Source: Ketobacter alkanivorans (GTDB taxonomy: Bacteria; Pseudomonadota; Gammaproteobacteria; Pseudomonadales; Ketobacteraceae). From it: a stretch of 64,000 bases of DNA. Below are positions 17,624 through 26,690 of this stretch, one piece after another. Numbering within the stretch: position 1 is the first letter of the stretch; the number at the start of each line of letters is the position of its first letter. The translations under genes were made by a program, and so were the position numbers. The notes beneath the pieces were generated by a model. That model saw nothing but the letters and a program-made list of their open reading frames with translations, made no database searches and had not been told where the DNA came from. The stretch is from contig NZ_CP022684.1 of NCBI RefSeq assembly GCF_002863865.1, positions 4,469,990 through 4,533,989 of the forward strand, in the 5' to 3' direction.

Positions 17624-18268
17624 TTACTCTTCGGTTGAATTCACTACACGATATTCGTCCGCCAAATCATCTGGGGAGTGAATATCAACGCCAAGATCAT
17701 TTACCAAGCCATCCTTCAGGCTATAGATCCAGCCGTGAATGGTGAGATCCTGGCCTTTATCCCAAGCATCCTGAACTACATGGGAGTGGGCCACGTTCTT
17801 GACCTGCTGCATGACGTTCAGTTCACATAGATAATTATGGCGCGCTTCCTCGGAACCCAGAGAGTCCATACGGTACTTGTTGCGATAGTAGGTGTTCTTG
17901 ATGCTGTAGAGCCAGTTATCAATCAGGCCGTGAGAGGTTCTATCAATTGCAGCCTTTACGCCGCCGCACCCGTAGTGCCCACAAACAATAATGTGTTTGA
18001 CTTTTAGCACCTTAACCGAGAATTCGATAACTGACATACAGTTAAAATCTGTATGCACCACCAAGTTGGCAATGTTTCGGTGAACAAAGATCTCACCGGG
18101 TAGCAAACCGACGATTTCATTGGCCGGAACGCGGCTGTCTGAACAGCCAATCCACAGGTATTCAGGGCTTTGCGCTTTGGAAAGCCGCTCAAAAAACTTG
18201 GGGTCTTCTTGAGTGATGCTTTCTGCCCATTTTATATTGTTATCGAGTAATACTTGAAGCTTATGCAT
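17624..18268 (-). CDS. can: Beta-class carbonic anhydrase
   Basis: 214 residues, matching E. coli Can in length. Zinc ligands are Cys42, His98 and Cys101, with the Asp44-Arg46 dyad in 'CSDSRVPAN'. It interconverts CO2 and bicarbonate in the cytosol. It would supply bicarbonate to PEP carboxylase (also in this window) and biotin carboxylases, though the genes are not linked. Start is the ATG at 18268. It lies downstream of lon on the same strand but 94 bases before it there is no sign of coupling. Confidence 0.96.
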   Translation of the reverse strand: MHKLQVLLDNNIKWAESITQEDPKFFERLSKAQSPEYLWIGCSDSRVPANEIVGLLPGEIFVHRNIANLVVHTDFNCMSVIEFSVKVLKVKHIIVCGHYGCGGVKAAIDRTSHGLIDNWLYSIKNTYYRNKYRMDSLGSEEARHNYLCELNVMQQVKNVAHSHVVQDAWDKGQDLTIHGWIYSLKDGLVNDLGVDIHSPDDLADEYRVVNSTEE

Positions 18269-18362
18269 GTTCTTTGCCTAACCGGTATCCAAACGTATCC
18301 GCCAATGATAGAGATCCGTGGCTGTGCTGTCGATCTTTGATGAGTGACAAAATTTTTCAAGG

Positions 18363-20783
18363 CTATTTCGAGAACACTACCTGATAAACGTCGTTATAAT
18401 GGCTTGCGAAATGTACGGTTAAACCCTTGCGAATATAGTCGGGCAGTTCATCGTAGTCCCGCTGGTTTGCGGCAGGCATGATCAGTTCTTTTATTTTCTG
18501 ACGTCGTGCGGCGATGACTTTCTCTCTGATACCGCCAACAGCCAGTACTTGTCCGGTCAGGGTGATTTCGCCCGTCATGGCAATGGGGCGTTTCAGCTTT
18601 TTATTGCACGCCAGTGAAATAAGAGCTGTCGTCATGGTTATACCTGCACTGGGGCCATCTTTGGGGGTTGCGCCCTCTGGAACGTGCAAGTGAATCGAGG
18701 CCTTTTCAAAGAAGTTCTCGCTGCCTCCATAGAGGTCGATGTTAGAGGCTGCATAGCTGTAGGCCAATTCCGCCGACTCTTTCATCACATCGCCCAGTTG
18801 GCCGGAGATTTTGAAACCAGCGCTGCGGTTGTGAACCACGGTTGCTTCGATAGGCAGGGTCGCGCCTCCAAGAGACGTCCAGGCCAAGCCGGTAACGACG
18901 CCAACGCCACTGATGGGGGTTTCATCACGAAAGATCGGCGGCCCCAGATATTCTTCCAGATTGGCTGGAGTGATACTGATTTTACCCTGAGGATCTTTCA
19001 GTAGCTTGACGACAGATTTGCGCACGATTTTATTTAGGGTTTTTTCCAGGTTGCGTACACCTGCTTCACGGGCATACCCCTCGATAATGTTACGCAGGGC
19101 GGGGTTGGAAATTTTAAGCAGTGATTTTTTGACGCCTGCGCGCCCCAGACATTTGGGCCAGAGATGGTTGCGAGCTATGGCCAGTTTTTCTTCGGTGATG
19201 TAGCCAGAGAGGCGAATCATATCCATTCGATCCAGCAAGGGGCCGGGAATGGTGTCAAGTTGGTTGGCGGTGCATACAAACAGAACCTTGGAAAGATCCA
19301 GTCGCAGATCCAGATAATGATCCAGAAACTCTTTGTTTTGCTCTGGGTCAAGCACTTCCAGTAGTGCGGACGCGGGGTCACCCTGGTAGGAGGCACCAAT
19401 CTTGTCGATTTCATCCAGCATGATGACGGGGTTGCTGACCTCTACGTCTTTAAGCGCCTGTACCAGTTTGCCTGGCATGGCACCGATGTAGGTGCGGCGG
19501 TGCCCTTTTATTTCTGCCTCATCGCGCATGCCACCCAGGCTAAAACGATAAAACTTTCGATCCAGTGCTTCGGCTATGGATTTTCCGATAGAGGTTTTCC
19601 CCACACCGGGAGGGCCAATCAACAACAGGATTGAGCCACTTATCTCGCCTTTATAGGCGCCCACGGCTAAAAATTCCAGGATGCGATCTTTTACGTCATC
19701 GAGGCCATCGTGGTACTTATCCAGTGTGGTGCGGGCGTGTTCCATGTCGAGTTTGTCGTCGGATGTGACGCCCCAGGGTACCGAGGTAGCCCAATCGAGA
19801 TAGTTGCGGGTTACTGCGTACTCGGGTGATCCGATTTCCAGCATGGAGAGCTTGTGAAGCTCATCCTCAATTTTTTTCATGGCTGCTTCCGGCACCTTGC
19901 ATTTTTCCAAGCGCGCCCGAAACTCATCTACATCACTTTCTTTGTCATCCTTACTAATGCCCAGTTCTTTCTGAATAACTTTCAGTTGCTCCCTCAGAAA
20001 GAAGTTGCGCTGATGATCCTCAAGCTTGGCGTTTACCTGACGATTGATCTGCAAGTGCAGGCGTGCGACTTCAAGCTCTTTTTTCAGCAACAGCAGCACT
20101 TTTTCCATACGCTTTAGCAACGGAACCGCATCCAGCACTTCTTGCAAATCGTCTGCTTCTGCAGTGGTGAGCCCTGCGGCGAAGTCGGTCAATGGCGATG
20201 CGTCATTGGGGCTAAAACGATCCAGATAGTCGCGCAGTTCCTCAGTGTAAAGCGGGTTTATAGACACCAGCTCTTTGATAGAGTCGATGATGGCAATGCC
20301 GTACGCCTTGATTTCCTGAGCGTCTTCTTCGCGGGGGTAGGGGTAGGTAACACTGGCCAGCAGGGGTGGAGATTTGTGCAGCCACTGGTGTACCCAGGTG
20401 CGGCGAATACCCTGCGCTATGAATTGGATTTTACCTTCATCGCGCACCACATTGTGAATGCGCACCACGCACCCCATGCGCTCAAAACGATCGGTGAGCA
20501 GTGCGCCATCATCAGGCTCCGGTGCATAACACAGAGCCAGACAGCGGTGCGGAGTCTTGGCGACACGTTCAATGGTTGTGGCCCAAGGCTCCTCATCCAC
20601 TACGATGGGTTGAACCTGTGCAGGAAAGAAAGGCTTGTTGGATATTGGAATGACGTAAAGCCGTTCTGGCAAGGATGAGTCGGGCAGGGCAAGACCTCGT
20701 TCCAGCTGTTCTTCAGTTACTTCAATGATATCTGGATTGTCGAGTTCACCGAATTCGTCATTTACCACGTGGGGATCCACCAA
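18363..20783 (-). CDS. lon: ATP-dependent protease Lon
   Basis: 806 residues: N-terminal substrate-binding domain (about 40-240), AAA+ module with Walker A 'GPPGVGKTS' and Walker B 'VIMLDEID', and the C-terminal protease domain with the catalytic Ser in 'KDGPSAGIT' and a Lys downstream. A homohexameric cytosolic protease that degrades misfolded and regulatory proteins. The start is TTG 20783 or the adjacent GTG 20780; neither has a strong ribosome site. A sigma-32-like promoter lies about 30 bases upstream, fitting heat-shock control. The 106 bases beyond it separate it from the stop of litR. Confidence 0.97.
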   Translation of the reverse strand: MVDPHVVNDEFGELDNPDIIEVTEEQLERGLALPDSSLPERLYVIPISNKPFFPAQVQPIVVDEEPWATTIERVAKTPHRCLALCYAPEPDDGALLTDRFERMGCVVRIHNVVRDEGKIQFIAQGIRRTWVHQWLHKSPPLLASVTYPYPREEDAQEIKAYGIAIIDSIKELVSINPLYTEELRDYLDRFSPNDASPLTDFAAGLTTAEADDLQEVLDAVPLLKRMEKVLLLLKKELEVARLHLQINRQVNAKLEDHQRNFFLREQLKVIQKELGISKDDKESDVDEFRARLEKCKVPEAAMKKIEDELHKLSMLEIGSPEYAVTRNYLDWATSVPWGVTSDDKLDMEHARTTLDKYHDGLDDVKDRILEFLAVGAYKGEISGSILLLIGPPGVGKTSIGKSIAEALDRKFYRFSLGGMRDEAEIKGHRRTYIGAMPGKLVQALKDVEVSNPVIMLDEIDKIGASYQGDPASALLEVLDPEQNKEFLDHYLDLRLDLSKVLFVCTANQLDTIPGPLLDRMDMIRLSGYITEEKLAIARNHLWPKCLGRAGVKKSLLKISNPALRNIIEGYAREAGVRNLEKTLNKIVRKSVVKLLKDPQGKISITPANLEEYLGPPIFRDETPISGVGVVTGLAWTSLGGATLPIEATVVHNRSAGFKISGQLGDVMKESAELAYSYAASNIDLYGGSENFFEKASIHLHVPEGATPKDGPSAGITMTTALISLACNKKLKRPIAMTGEITLTGQVLAVGGIREKVIAARRQKIKELIMPAANQRDYDELPDYIRKGLTVHFASHYNDVYQVVFSK

Positions 20784-20810
20784 TTATCTGATTGCAGAGA
20801 GATTTTCGTT

Positions 20811-20839
20811 TATATCGGTGCAACTGCGGAAATTTCAAG
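20811..20839 (-). promoter_or_regulatory. Sigma-32 (heat-shock) promoter of lon
   Basis: On the minus strand CTTGAAA (20839-20833), a 14-base spacer and CCGATATA (20818-20811) match the RpoH consensus CTTGAAA-N11-16-CCCATNTA with one mismatch in the -10. It lies 28 bases before the lon start. Lon is a classical heat-shock gene, which supports the call. Confidence 0.75.
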
Positions 20840-20909
20840 AGCTAAGGGCATCTATTTGTAACAATAGCTGCCCGTTGGTGGAGGGTTGTCAGGGGTGTTG
20901 ATGAAATCG

Positions 20910-21818
20910 CTAGCGAATGCTGTCCAGCGTTTTGGATAAGGTTTCGAGATCTTTCATTTCCAGCGCGCCCATGCGGGCCAGGAGGCTGCGATATCGATCA
21001 GTACCACTGCCACCCACCAATATTCGGCACATTTCAGGAGCATCTGCTCCTAATTGCTCAAGCATCATGGGAATCTTTGGGTCATCTATAGGGTAGCCCA
21101 GGCTGATGCCAACGGCTTTGGCTTCTTTACAGTCAGCTGTGAACAGTATCTCCTCCAACGGTACGCAAGCACCCAGATAGATCACGTTCCAGCCCCCCTG
21201 AGCGGCTACCACGGCGGACATAGTAGCCCCCAATTCATGCATTTGGCCTGGCAGAGTGGCAATTATAATACGTGGGCCTTTGGGGTCGCTGTTGGCTTCT
21301 AGCATATAACGGCCCAGAAACGAACGCACATGAGCGCTTGAAAAGTGCTCCTGGCAGGTACGGACGGCGCCGCTGCGCCAGAGATTGCCGACCTGATCCA
21401 TAAGCGGAGAGATGAAATTCATCATAAACCCCACCGAGCCAAGACTGACGAAGGCATGCTCCAGTATCCGTTCGAACTTGATAGGATCAAGCTCAATAAT
21501 GGCGGATACGGCCTCGTTTTTGCTCTTTTCTATGTCCAAATCCGAATCCGCCAGAGGGCGAGTTAAGTTGGAGAGCGAAGGAGAGGCTCCGGCGATGTCT
21601 TTTAGTTCTTCGGTACTTAGGTCGGCGATAGCGCTAATGCGGCGGCCCTGCTCGGTAACACGGCGAAGCAGGTTAAGCCGCTCGATGTCCTTGTCAGTGT
21701 AGAGGCGCTGGTTTGATGGCGTGCGCTCGGGTGTGACCACGCTATAACGGCGTTCCCATATTCTTATCACATCAGGGGTCAGCCCGGTTTTTTCTGCAAC
21801 GGATTGTATGGTGTGCAC
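20910..21818 (-). CDS. litR: LitR/CarH-type light-sensing MerR regulator with B12-binding domain
   Basis: 302 residues from GTG 21818, eight bases after GAGG. An N-terminal MerR winged helix (1-70; 'IRIWERRYSVVTPERT') is followed by a helical bundle (about 95-170) and a Rossmann cobalamin-binding domain (about 180-302). Three features mark a CarH/LitR photoreceptor: the W-x9-E-H motif (Trp147, Glu157, His158), the lower-ligand His194 in 'GQMHELGA', and the overall domain order. The first position of the usual E/D-x-H-x2-G box is Gln192. Such proteins hold adenosylcobalamin, bind DNA as tetramers in the dark and dissociate when light breaks the Co-C bond. The gene stands at the 3' end of the photolyase/lipid block it presumably controls. 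Confidence 0.9.
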   Translation of the reverse strand: MHTIQSVAEKTGLTPDVIRIWERRYSVVTPERTPSNQRLYTDKDIERLNLLRRVTEQGRRISAIADLSTEELKDIAGASPSLSNLTRPLADSDLDIEKSKNEAVSAIIELDPIKFERILEHAFVSLGSVGFMMNFISPLMDQVGNLWRSGAVRTCQEHFSSAHVRSFLGRYMLEANSDPKGPRIIIATLPGQMHELGATMSAVVAAQGGWNVIYLGACVPLEEILFTADCKEAKAVGISLGYPIDDPKIPMMLEQLGADAPEMCRILVGGSGTDRYRSLLARMGALEMKDLETLSKTLDSIR

Positions 21819-21846
21819 AGCTCTTACCTCAGTGTTGATGGGCTCT

Positions 21847-21874
21847 ATTGTAACCGTTCAAAACAGCATCACAA
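21847..21874 (-). promoter_or_regulatory. Candidate promoter of litR
   Basis: Minus-strand TTGTGA (21874-21869), 16-base spacer, TACAAT (21852-21847), placed 29 bases before the litR GTG and overlapping the end of the upstream gene. It would let the regulator be made independently of the block promoter. Confidence 0.4.
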
Positions 21875-22607
21875 TCGGTTTGGTATGGTGTTTAGGCTGA
21901 TGTGTTGTGTACTCGTAGAAAATATCCGCAACCAAGGGATCTTGTCCATCCAGGCTCATATTGGTCAGCCCGCTGTAATGCAGTAGCCTGGGTAGTCGGT
22001 TGAGCTCATCAGGGAGTTGATAGGTGAGCATAACTGGGTCAACCAGCCAGCGTAGAACTGTGTTGGCAGGAGCGACTTTTACCGTAATGGTAGTGCTGGT
22101 GTTGCCAATGGCTGTAGCTGTAAAGCGGAACCAATCCAGCCTGGCCGGGTTGAGGAAATTGAAGCGGAGCGTTTGACCCTGTTGCAAAGGTGTGAGTTGA
22201 TCTTTTAAAAAAGCATCAAAACCTGCATCTGCAACAGCAGGCTCCGGTATGTTTATGATCTTTTCTTCCCATTCCCTGCCTGAGTCTTTGCGTTTGACCA
22301 GCACTTTGTTATCGTCAAGCCATTCTATGCTCTCGATATAGTTGGCGGTACGATTATCAAATGTGAAGTCAGGAGCGTATGGGTGGTTGCTGTAGTCCAA
22401 GGTTTTCAGCGCCAGTATATCTTTCTTCGGCGATGTGTATTGAACACTGCTTTGAAGCAAAAGCCCATTGGTATCGTAAACCGATGCGTACGTTTCCATG
22501 TAGCGAAGATTCGACTTTCCCACATCGTATGCATAGCCAATGATCGTATCTGGCTGAGCGATGGTGCAATTAGCAATCAAGCCCAGTACTAACGCTAACA
22601 ATCTCAT
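21858..22607 (-). CDS. Exported protein of unknown function in the LitR block
   Basis: 249 residues. The N terminus 'LLALVLGLIANCTIAQPDT' is a Sec signal peptide; cleavage probably falls after Ala-17 or so. The mature part is strand-rich: 'GYAYDVGKSNLRYMETYASV', then 'DFTFDNRTANYIESIEWLDDNKVLVKRKD' style strands, ending in 'MSLDGQDPLVADIFYEY'. I recognise no named domain. It follows the CFA-type gene by 40 bases and precedes litR by 39, on the same strand. In related gene blocks this slot is often held by an envelope protein, so a periplasmic role in lipid handling is a guess. Confidence 0.7.
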   Translation of the reverse strand: MRLLALVLGLIANCTIAQPDTIIGYAYDVGKSNLRYMETYASVYDTNGLLLQSSVQYTSPKKDILALKTLDYSNHPYAPDFTFDNRTANYIESIEWLDDNKVLVKRKDSGREWEEKIINIPEPAVADAGFDAFLKDQLTPLQQGQTLRFNFLNPARLDWFRFTATAIGNTSTTITVKVAPANTVLRWLVDPVMLTYQLPDELNRLPRLLHYSGLTNMSLDGQDPLVADIFYEYTTHQPKHHTKPIVMLF

Positions 22608-22647
22608 GTTATATGCTCCTAATTTTATGCAGACGCACAGGGTATCG

Positions 22648-23907
22648 TTAGAGGTCGCCTAATACGGACTGGCCTCGATACAGGGGTTTAGAGAACAGCA
22701 TTTGCACATCTCCAATGACGTGTTCTGCAAAGCCCCCTTCGCAGTAACAGAAATAGTAATCCCACATACGAATGAATTCCTCGTTATACCCAAGCGCCCG
22801 TATTTCTTCGGCATGGGCAAAGAAGTTGTCTCGCCATAACTTAAGAGTGCGTGCATAGTGAGGGGTTATATCTTCGAGATGTTTGAGTTCAAGATCGCTG
22901 TGTACAGAGCTTGTGTGAAGCAGTGCCTTAATGGAAGGCAGGCAAGCACCGGGGAATATGTAACGTTGAATCCAATCGATATCGTTTTTTGCTTTTTCAT
23001 ATCGTTTGTCATCAATGGTAATTGCCTGGATGAGCCCCAGTCCATTGTCTTTTAATAGTGAACTGAGAGTGCGAAAGTAGTCGGGGTAGTACTGATGTCC
23101 TACTGCTTCAATCATCTCAATGGACACAAGCTTGTCATACTTGCCTGTAAGATTCCTATAGTCAGTCTTCAACAGGGTAATCAGATGACCTGCACCGGAT
23201 TCGTCGATGCGCTGCTTGGCATAATCGTATTGTTGTTGGGAAATGGTCGTGGTGGTAACACGGCAGCCGTAGTTTTTGGCGGCGTAAACGGCCATGCCTC
23301 CCCAGCCGGTACCGATTTCCACTAGGTGATCACTACTTTTAAGGTCTAGCTTTTTACAGATTCGCTCCAGTTTGTAGAGGGAGCCTTCCTCCAGGGTCGA
23401 GTCTTGCTGCGGAAAGATGGCAGATGAATACATCATGGTGGGATCGAGGAACAGTTTAAACATCTCGTTGCCCAGATCATAGTGGGCCGCGATGTTACGA
23501 CGTGACCCTTTAGGCGTGTTTCGATTCTTTAGATGGTAGGCGAGCTGTGCAGGTTTGGAAAACCATGCTGTACCAGAATCAAGGCGCTCAACCGCTTTAA
23601 GATTGAGGCTCATAAACCGGATGACATCGGTTGTATTGGGTGATGTCCAGTCGCCGCTCATGTAGGCCTCGCCTGCGCCAATACTGCCACCCAATAGCAT
23701 ATCCACATAAACCGATGGATCCTTTATTTCTAAAAAAGCATGCAATTCGTCTGGTTTTGATTTTCCAGAGAACGTGTGTTCGCCCTCGCTATCTTGAATC
23801 GTGATGGTGCCATACTCTACCTGCTCGAATACTTTGAACAGTAGATTTTTGCATATCTTTTTGAAGCCCTTGAGAGGGGCCGATTTGGTCATGGCTGAAG
23901 TGGTCAT
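22648..23907 (-). CDS. cfa: Cyclopropane-fatty-acyl-phospholipid synthase family methyltransferase
   Basis: 419 residues. The SAM loop is 'VEIGTGWGGMAVYAA', preceded by 'IAAHYDLGNEMFKLFLDPTMMYSSA', and followed by 'YDKLVSIEMIEAVGHQYY' and 'RYIFPGACLPS', all typical of Cfa and related unsaturated-fatty-acid methyltransferases. It transfers a methyl(ene) group from SAM to double bonds in membrane phospholipids. Its partners here, a flavin amine-oxidase-like protein and DUF1365, accompany such enzymes in light/singlet-oxygen regulons of other proteobacteria, where methylated or furan fatty acids are made. The start overlaps the DUF1365 stop by four bases. Confidence 0.92.
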   Translation of the reverse strand: MTTSAMTKSAPLKGFKKICKNLLFKVFEQVEYGTITIQDSEGEHTFSGKSKPDELHAFLEIKDPSVYVDMLLGGSIGAGEAYMSGDWTSPNTTDVIRFMSLNLKAVERLDSGTAWFSKPAQLAYHLKNRNTPKGSRRNIAAHYDLGNEMFKLFLDPTMMYSSAIFPQQDSTLEEGSLYKLERICKKLDLKSSDHLVEIGTGWGGMAVYAAKNYGCRVTTTTISQQQYDYAKQRIDESGAGHLITLLKTDYRNLTGKYDKLVSIEMIEAVGHQYYPDYFRTLSSLLKDNGLGLIQAITIDDKRYEKAKNDIDWIQRYIFPGACLPSIKALLHTSSVHSDLELKHLEDITPHYARTLKLWRDNFFAHAEEIRALGYNEEFIRMWDYYFCYCEGGFAEHVIGDVQMLFSKPLYRGQSVLGDL

Positions 23908-24656
23908 AGTGCTTGGTCCTCAGAAGGTTTTGGATGGTTGTTGAATCGAGCGCCTTTAAGCCATAGGCGCAGGGCCTGCCAGTATATTCCCCCAATGGTT
24001 TTCAGGGTCACAGCTGGGTACTGAAGTAACATCAGGTTCATGTTTTTTGCGCTGGCCTCTACTTTGGTTAGTTTCAAGCCCGCGCTGAACACTCGTTGAT
24101 TGTTCTGGAAATTGGATATGTATAAACGCAGGTGATCCCCCGGCGTTTCGATTTTCCATCGATATTCCATATCCATTGCCAGGAACGGTGAAACATGGAA
24201 TTGCTTTCTGGTGGTGAAGTTATGGACGTTATCGTCGGCCTCACAACCGAGTACGTAAGTGTGTCGTTCCTGCCAGGGAGTGTTTGTTACTTCCGTAACC
24301 ACATATCTAAGACGATCACCCTCGAAACAGAAATAAAATGTTGCCGGGTTGAAATTGATTCCCAGGTATCTGAGGTGAGTTAGCATAAATACGCTGCCCT
24401 GAAAAACTCGACCGGTTTTTTGCATGATTTCATGAGCTACGGCTTGTTTTAAATCTGGGATGTTTGGGTTGAGATAATCGGTTCGATAATAACTCGCCCA
24501 ATTAAAGCGCTCCTTAGACCACAGCAGAGAACGATTAAAGAAACCATCAATATCATCAAGATCCAGATAGACCATGAATAGAGGGTAGCGAAACCCATGT
24601 TGGATGGAGTCGCTGCGACGATGGTTTATGACGCCTTTATAGATTTTGCTGCGCAT
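23904..24656 (-). CDS. DUF1365 family protein
   Basis: 250 residues of the DUF1365 family: 'SKIYKGVINHRRSD' at the N terminus, 'FRYPLFMVYLDLDD', 'LGINFNPATFYFCF' and 'KQFHVSPFLAMDMEYRW'. The biochemical role is unknown. Genes of this family nearly always travel with a flavin amine oxidase and a CFA-type methyltransferase, as here, which implies one pathway for modified fatty acids. It overlaps the cfa start by 4 bases and the end of the FAD gene by 31, so translation is probably coupled. Confidence 0.88.
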   Translation of the reverse strand: MRSKIYKGVINHRRSDSIQHGFRYPLFMVYLDLDDIDGFFNRSLLWSKERFNWASYYRTDYLNPNIPDLKQAVAHEIMQKTGRVFQGSVFMLTHLRYLGINFNPATFYFCFEGDRLRYVVTEVTNTPWQERHTYVLGCEADDNVHNFTTRKQFHVSPFLAMDMEYRWKIETPGDHLRLYISNFQNNQRVFSAGLKLTKVEASAKNMNLMLLQYPAVTLKTIGGIYWQALRLWLKGARFNNHPKPSEDQAL

Positions 24657-25930
24657 GGTATCACCACATTATCGAAGTCTATATTAAGCGATTTCGCCAC
24701 CCGTATTGCGCTGTTGACGCCATCTTCATGAAAGCCGTTGAACCAATATGCGCCACAATAGAATGTGTTCTGCTTTCCGTTAATGGAGTTGAAACGTTGC
24801 TGGGCGTGTACGCCCTTCAGTGTAAATGCAGGGTGACTATAGTTGTATCGCTTCAAAATAAGTTCTGGGTCAATGTGATCATCCTGATTCAGGCTGACGC
24901 AGAAGGTGGTGTCAGCCTGAAAATTCTGCAGGATGTTCATGTTGTAGGTCACGGTGACGGGTTGATCCTTGCTGGCGGGGATTCGATAGTTCCATGCGGC
25001 CCAGCCGCGTTTGTTGCGTGGCAGCAGGCTTTTGTCAGTATGCAGGATTACACTGTTGCTGTCGTATGGGATTGCTTCCAATATCTCTGTTTCATCAGCG
25101 GTGGGCTGTTCCAGTAGGGATAGCGCCTGATCACTATGGCAGGCGAATATTACGGCATCAAATTCCAACTCGGTGCCTTGGTGGTCTACTAGCGTGACGC
25201 CACGATCGTGACGTTTTACCGATTGTATGCCATGGTTAATATGTACGGGGCCAGATAGCCGTTGTTTAAGTACATCCACATATGATCTGGAACCGCCAGA
25301 GATGACACGCCATTGCGGACGGTTATCAATAGACAGCAGGCCGTGATGATGAAAAAAACGTACAAAGAACGCGGCTGGGAAGGCCATCATATCAGACTCT
25401 GATGCTGACCATATGGCAGAACCCATCGGGATAATATAGTAACGACCAAATTCATCCCCATAACCGTTGGATTTAAGGTATTCGCCAAGCGTGATGCCAC
25501 TATCAAGGCTGCCGTTCTGGTAGGCGTCGGTAGCTTCTTTGTTGAAGCGTATAATGTCTTTTATCATGCGCCAGAAGCGCAGATTGATAAGGTTTCTACG
25601 TTGACAGAATAAACTGTTAAAGCTTGCGCCGTTGTATTCCAAATTGGATTTGTCACAACGCACACTGAAACTCATATCAGAATTTTCACTGGCTACACCC
25701 AGGTGGTCCATCAGACGGATGAAGTTTGGGTAGGTCCAGTCATTAAAGACGATAAAGCCTGTGTTTACCGGGAATACCTTGCCTTCAGCTTCGATGTCCA
25801 CCGTGTTTGTGTGGCCCCCGAGATAATCTTGCTCTTCGAATAAGGTGACTTCATAGCCGTTCTGCAGTAAATACGCGCTGGTAAGACCGGATATACCGCT
25901 GCCGATCACCGCTATCTTTTTATAGTTCAT
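24626..25930 (-). CDS. FAD-dependent amine-oxidase-like oxidoreductase
   Basis: 434 residues. 'IAVIGSGISGLTSAYLL' is the FAD dinucleotide loop, followed by 'EEQDYLGGHTNTVD', and the C-terminal 'TFYCGAYWFNGFHEDGVNSA' is the flavin-contact motif of this family. Related proteins (such as the UfaO-type enzymes of furan fatty acid synthesis) act with CFA-type methyltransferases on membrane acyl chains. I chose ATG 25930 ('MNYKKIAV') because GAGGA lies nine bases before it; the ATG three codons upstream abuts the ribosome site. It overlaps the SDR gene by 11 bases. Confidence 0.88.
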   Translation of the reverse strand: MNYKKIAVIGSGISGLTSAYLLQNGYEVTLFEEQDYLGGHTNTVDIEAEGKVFPVNTGFIVFNDWTYPNFIRLMDHLGVASENSDMSFSVRCDKSNLEYNGASFNSLFCQRRNLINLRFWRMIKDIIRFNKEATDAYQNGSLDSGITLGEYLKSNGYGDEFGRYYIIPMGSAIWSASESDMMAFPAAFFVRFFHHHGLLSIDNRPQWRVISGGSRSYVDVLKQRLSGPVHINHGIQSVKRHDRGVTLVDHQGTELEFDAVIFACHSDQALSLLEQPTADETEILEAIPYDSNSVILHTDKSLLPRNKRGWAAWNYRIPASKDQPVTVTYNMNILQNFQADTTFCVSLNQDDHIDPELILKRYNYSHPAFTLKGVHAQQRFNSINGKQNTFYCGAYWFNGFHEDGVNSAIRVAKSLNIDFDNVVIPCAAKSIKAS

Positions 25931-26690
25931 GCTGTACATTCCTCGACAGGATCGACGTAATTCGATGACGGATAAAGTAGGGTGTTGCTTTCAGGCAGCG
26001 CAATATCCAGGTCAACCCTTTCGGGAACTCGATGTTGAACCTGCCTTTGCCTAAGTCGCTAATGATGCGCTTTGCAGCATCTTCACTGCTCATCAATAGG
26101 GGCATTGCGAAGTCATTTTGTTGCGTGAGCTCAGTATCGATAAATCCTGGATGAATCACGCTCAACATAAAGCCTTCTGGCTTTAGATCTGCGCTCAGGG
26201 ATTCCATGAACTGGCTGATTGCAGCTTTGGATGCGCTGTAGGCTTCGGCTCTTGGCAGCCCTGCAAAAACGGAGCTGCTGCTCATGGCTACAATATGAGG
26301 CGTTTTAGACTTTCGCAGCAAATCCAAGCTAGCCTCTAGGGTGTAAATAAATCCCATGTAATTGGTATCCATCATGCGTTTAGCAATGCCGCTGTCGAAC
26401 TGCTTAACATCCATGTACTCACAATGGCCCGCATTGGCGATGACCATGTCTATTTTGCCAAACGACTGATCAATAGCTCGGCATGCAGAGATCAGCTCTT
26501 CAGGTTTGGTAACATCGGCTTGTTTGATTACTATGCCAGCGGCCTCCGATCTAAGCTGTTGCAGTTTTTCCTGGTTTCTAGCACTGGCGATAACGGTGTT
26601 ATTCTTTGCCAATTGCAGCGCCAGGCTTTTACCAATTCCGCTGGAGGCACCGGTGATCCAGATGATTTTGTTTTGGATAAGGTCGCTCAT
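25920..26690 (-). CDS. Short-chain dehydrogenase in the LitR block
   Basis: 256 residues. 'TGASSGIGKS' binds NAD(P), 'ANAGHCEYMD' is the NAG motif, and the active site is 'MSSSSVFAGLPRAEAYSASKAA'. A basic residue after the second strand ('ASARNQEKL') favours NADP(H). It overlaps both neighbours (11 bases with the FAD gene, 4 with the photolyase), so it is made as part of the same polycistron. Substrate unknown; by context, a lipid intermediate. Confidence 0.9.
   Translation of the reverse strand: MSDLIQNKIIWITGASSGIGKSLALQLAKNNTVIASARNQEKLQQLRSEAAGIVIKQADVTKPEELISACRAIDQSFGKIDMVIANAGHCEYMDVKQFDSGIAKRMMDTNYMGFIYTLEASLDLLRKSKTPHIVAMSSSSVFAGLPRAEAYSASKAAISQFMESLSADLKPEGFMLSVIHPGFIDTELTQQNDFAMPLLMSSEDAAKRIISDLGKGRFNIEFPKGLTWILRCLKATPYFIRHRITSILSRNVQHEL

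Noticed and set aside
21858..22607. Exported protein as DUF3833 or DUF2878, families common in similar light blocks
   Set aside because: Length and motifs do not fit: no DUF3833 lipobox or tryptophan pattern, and not a multi-helix DUF2878 protein.
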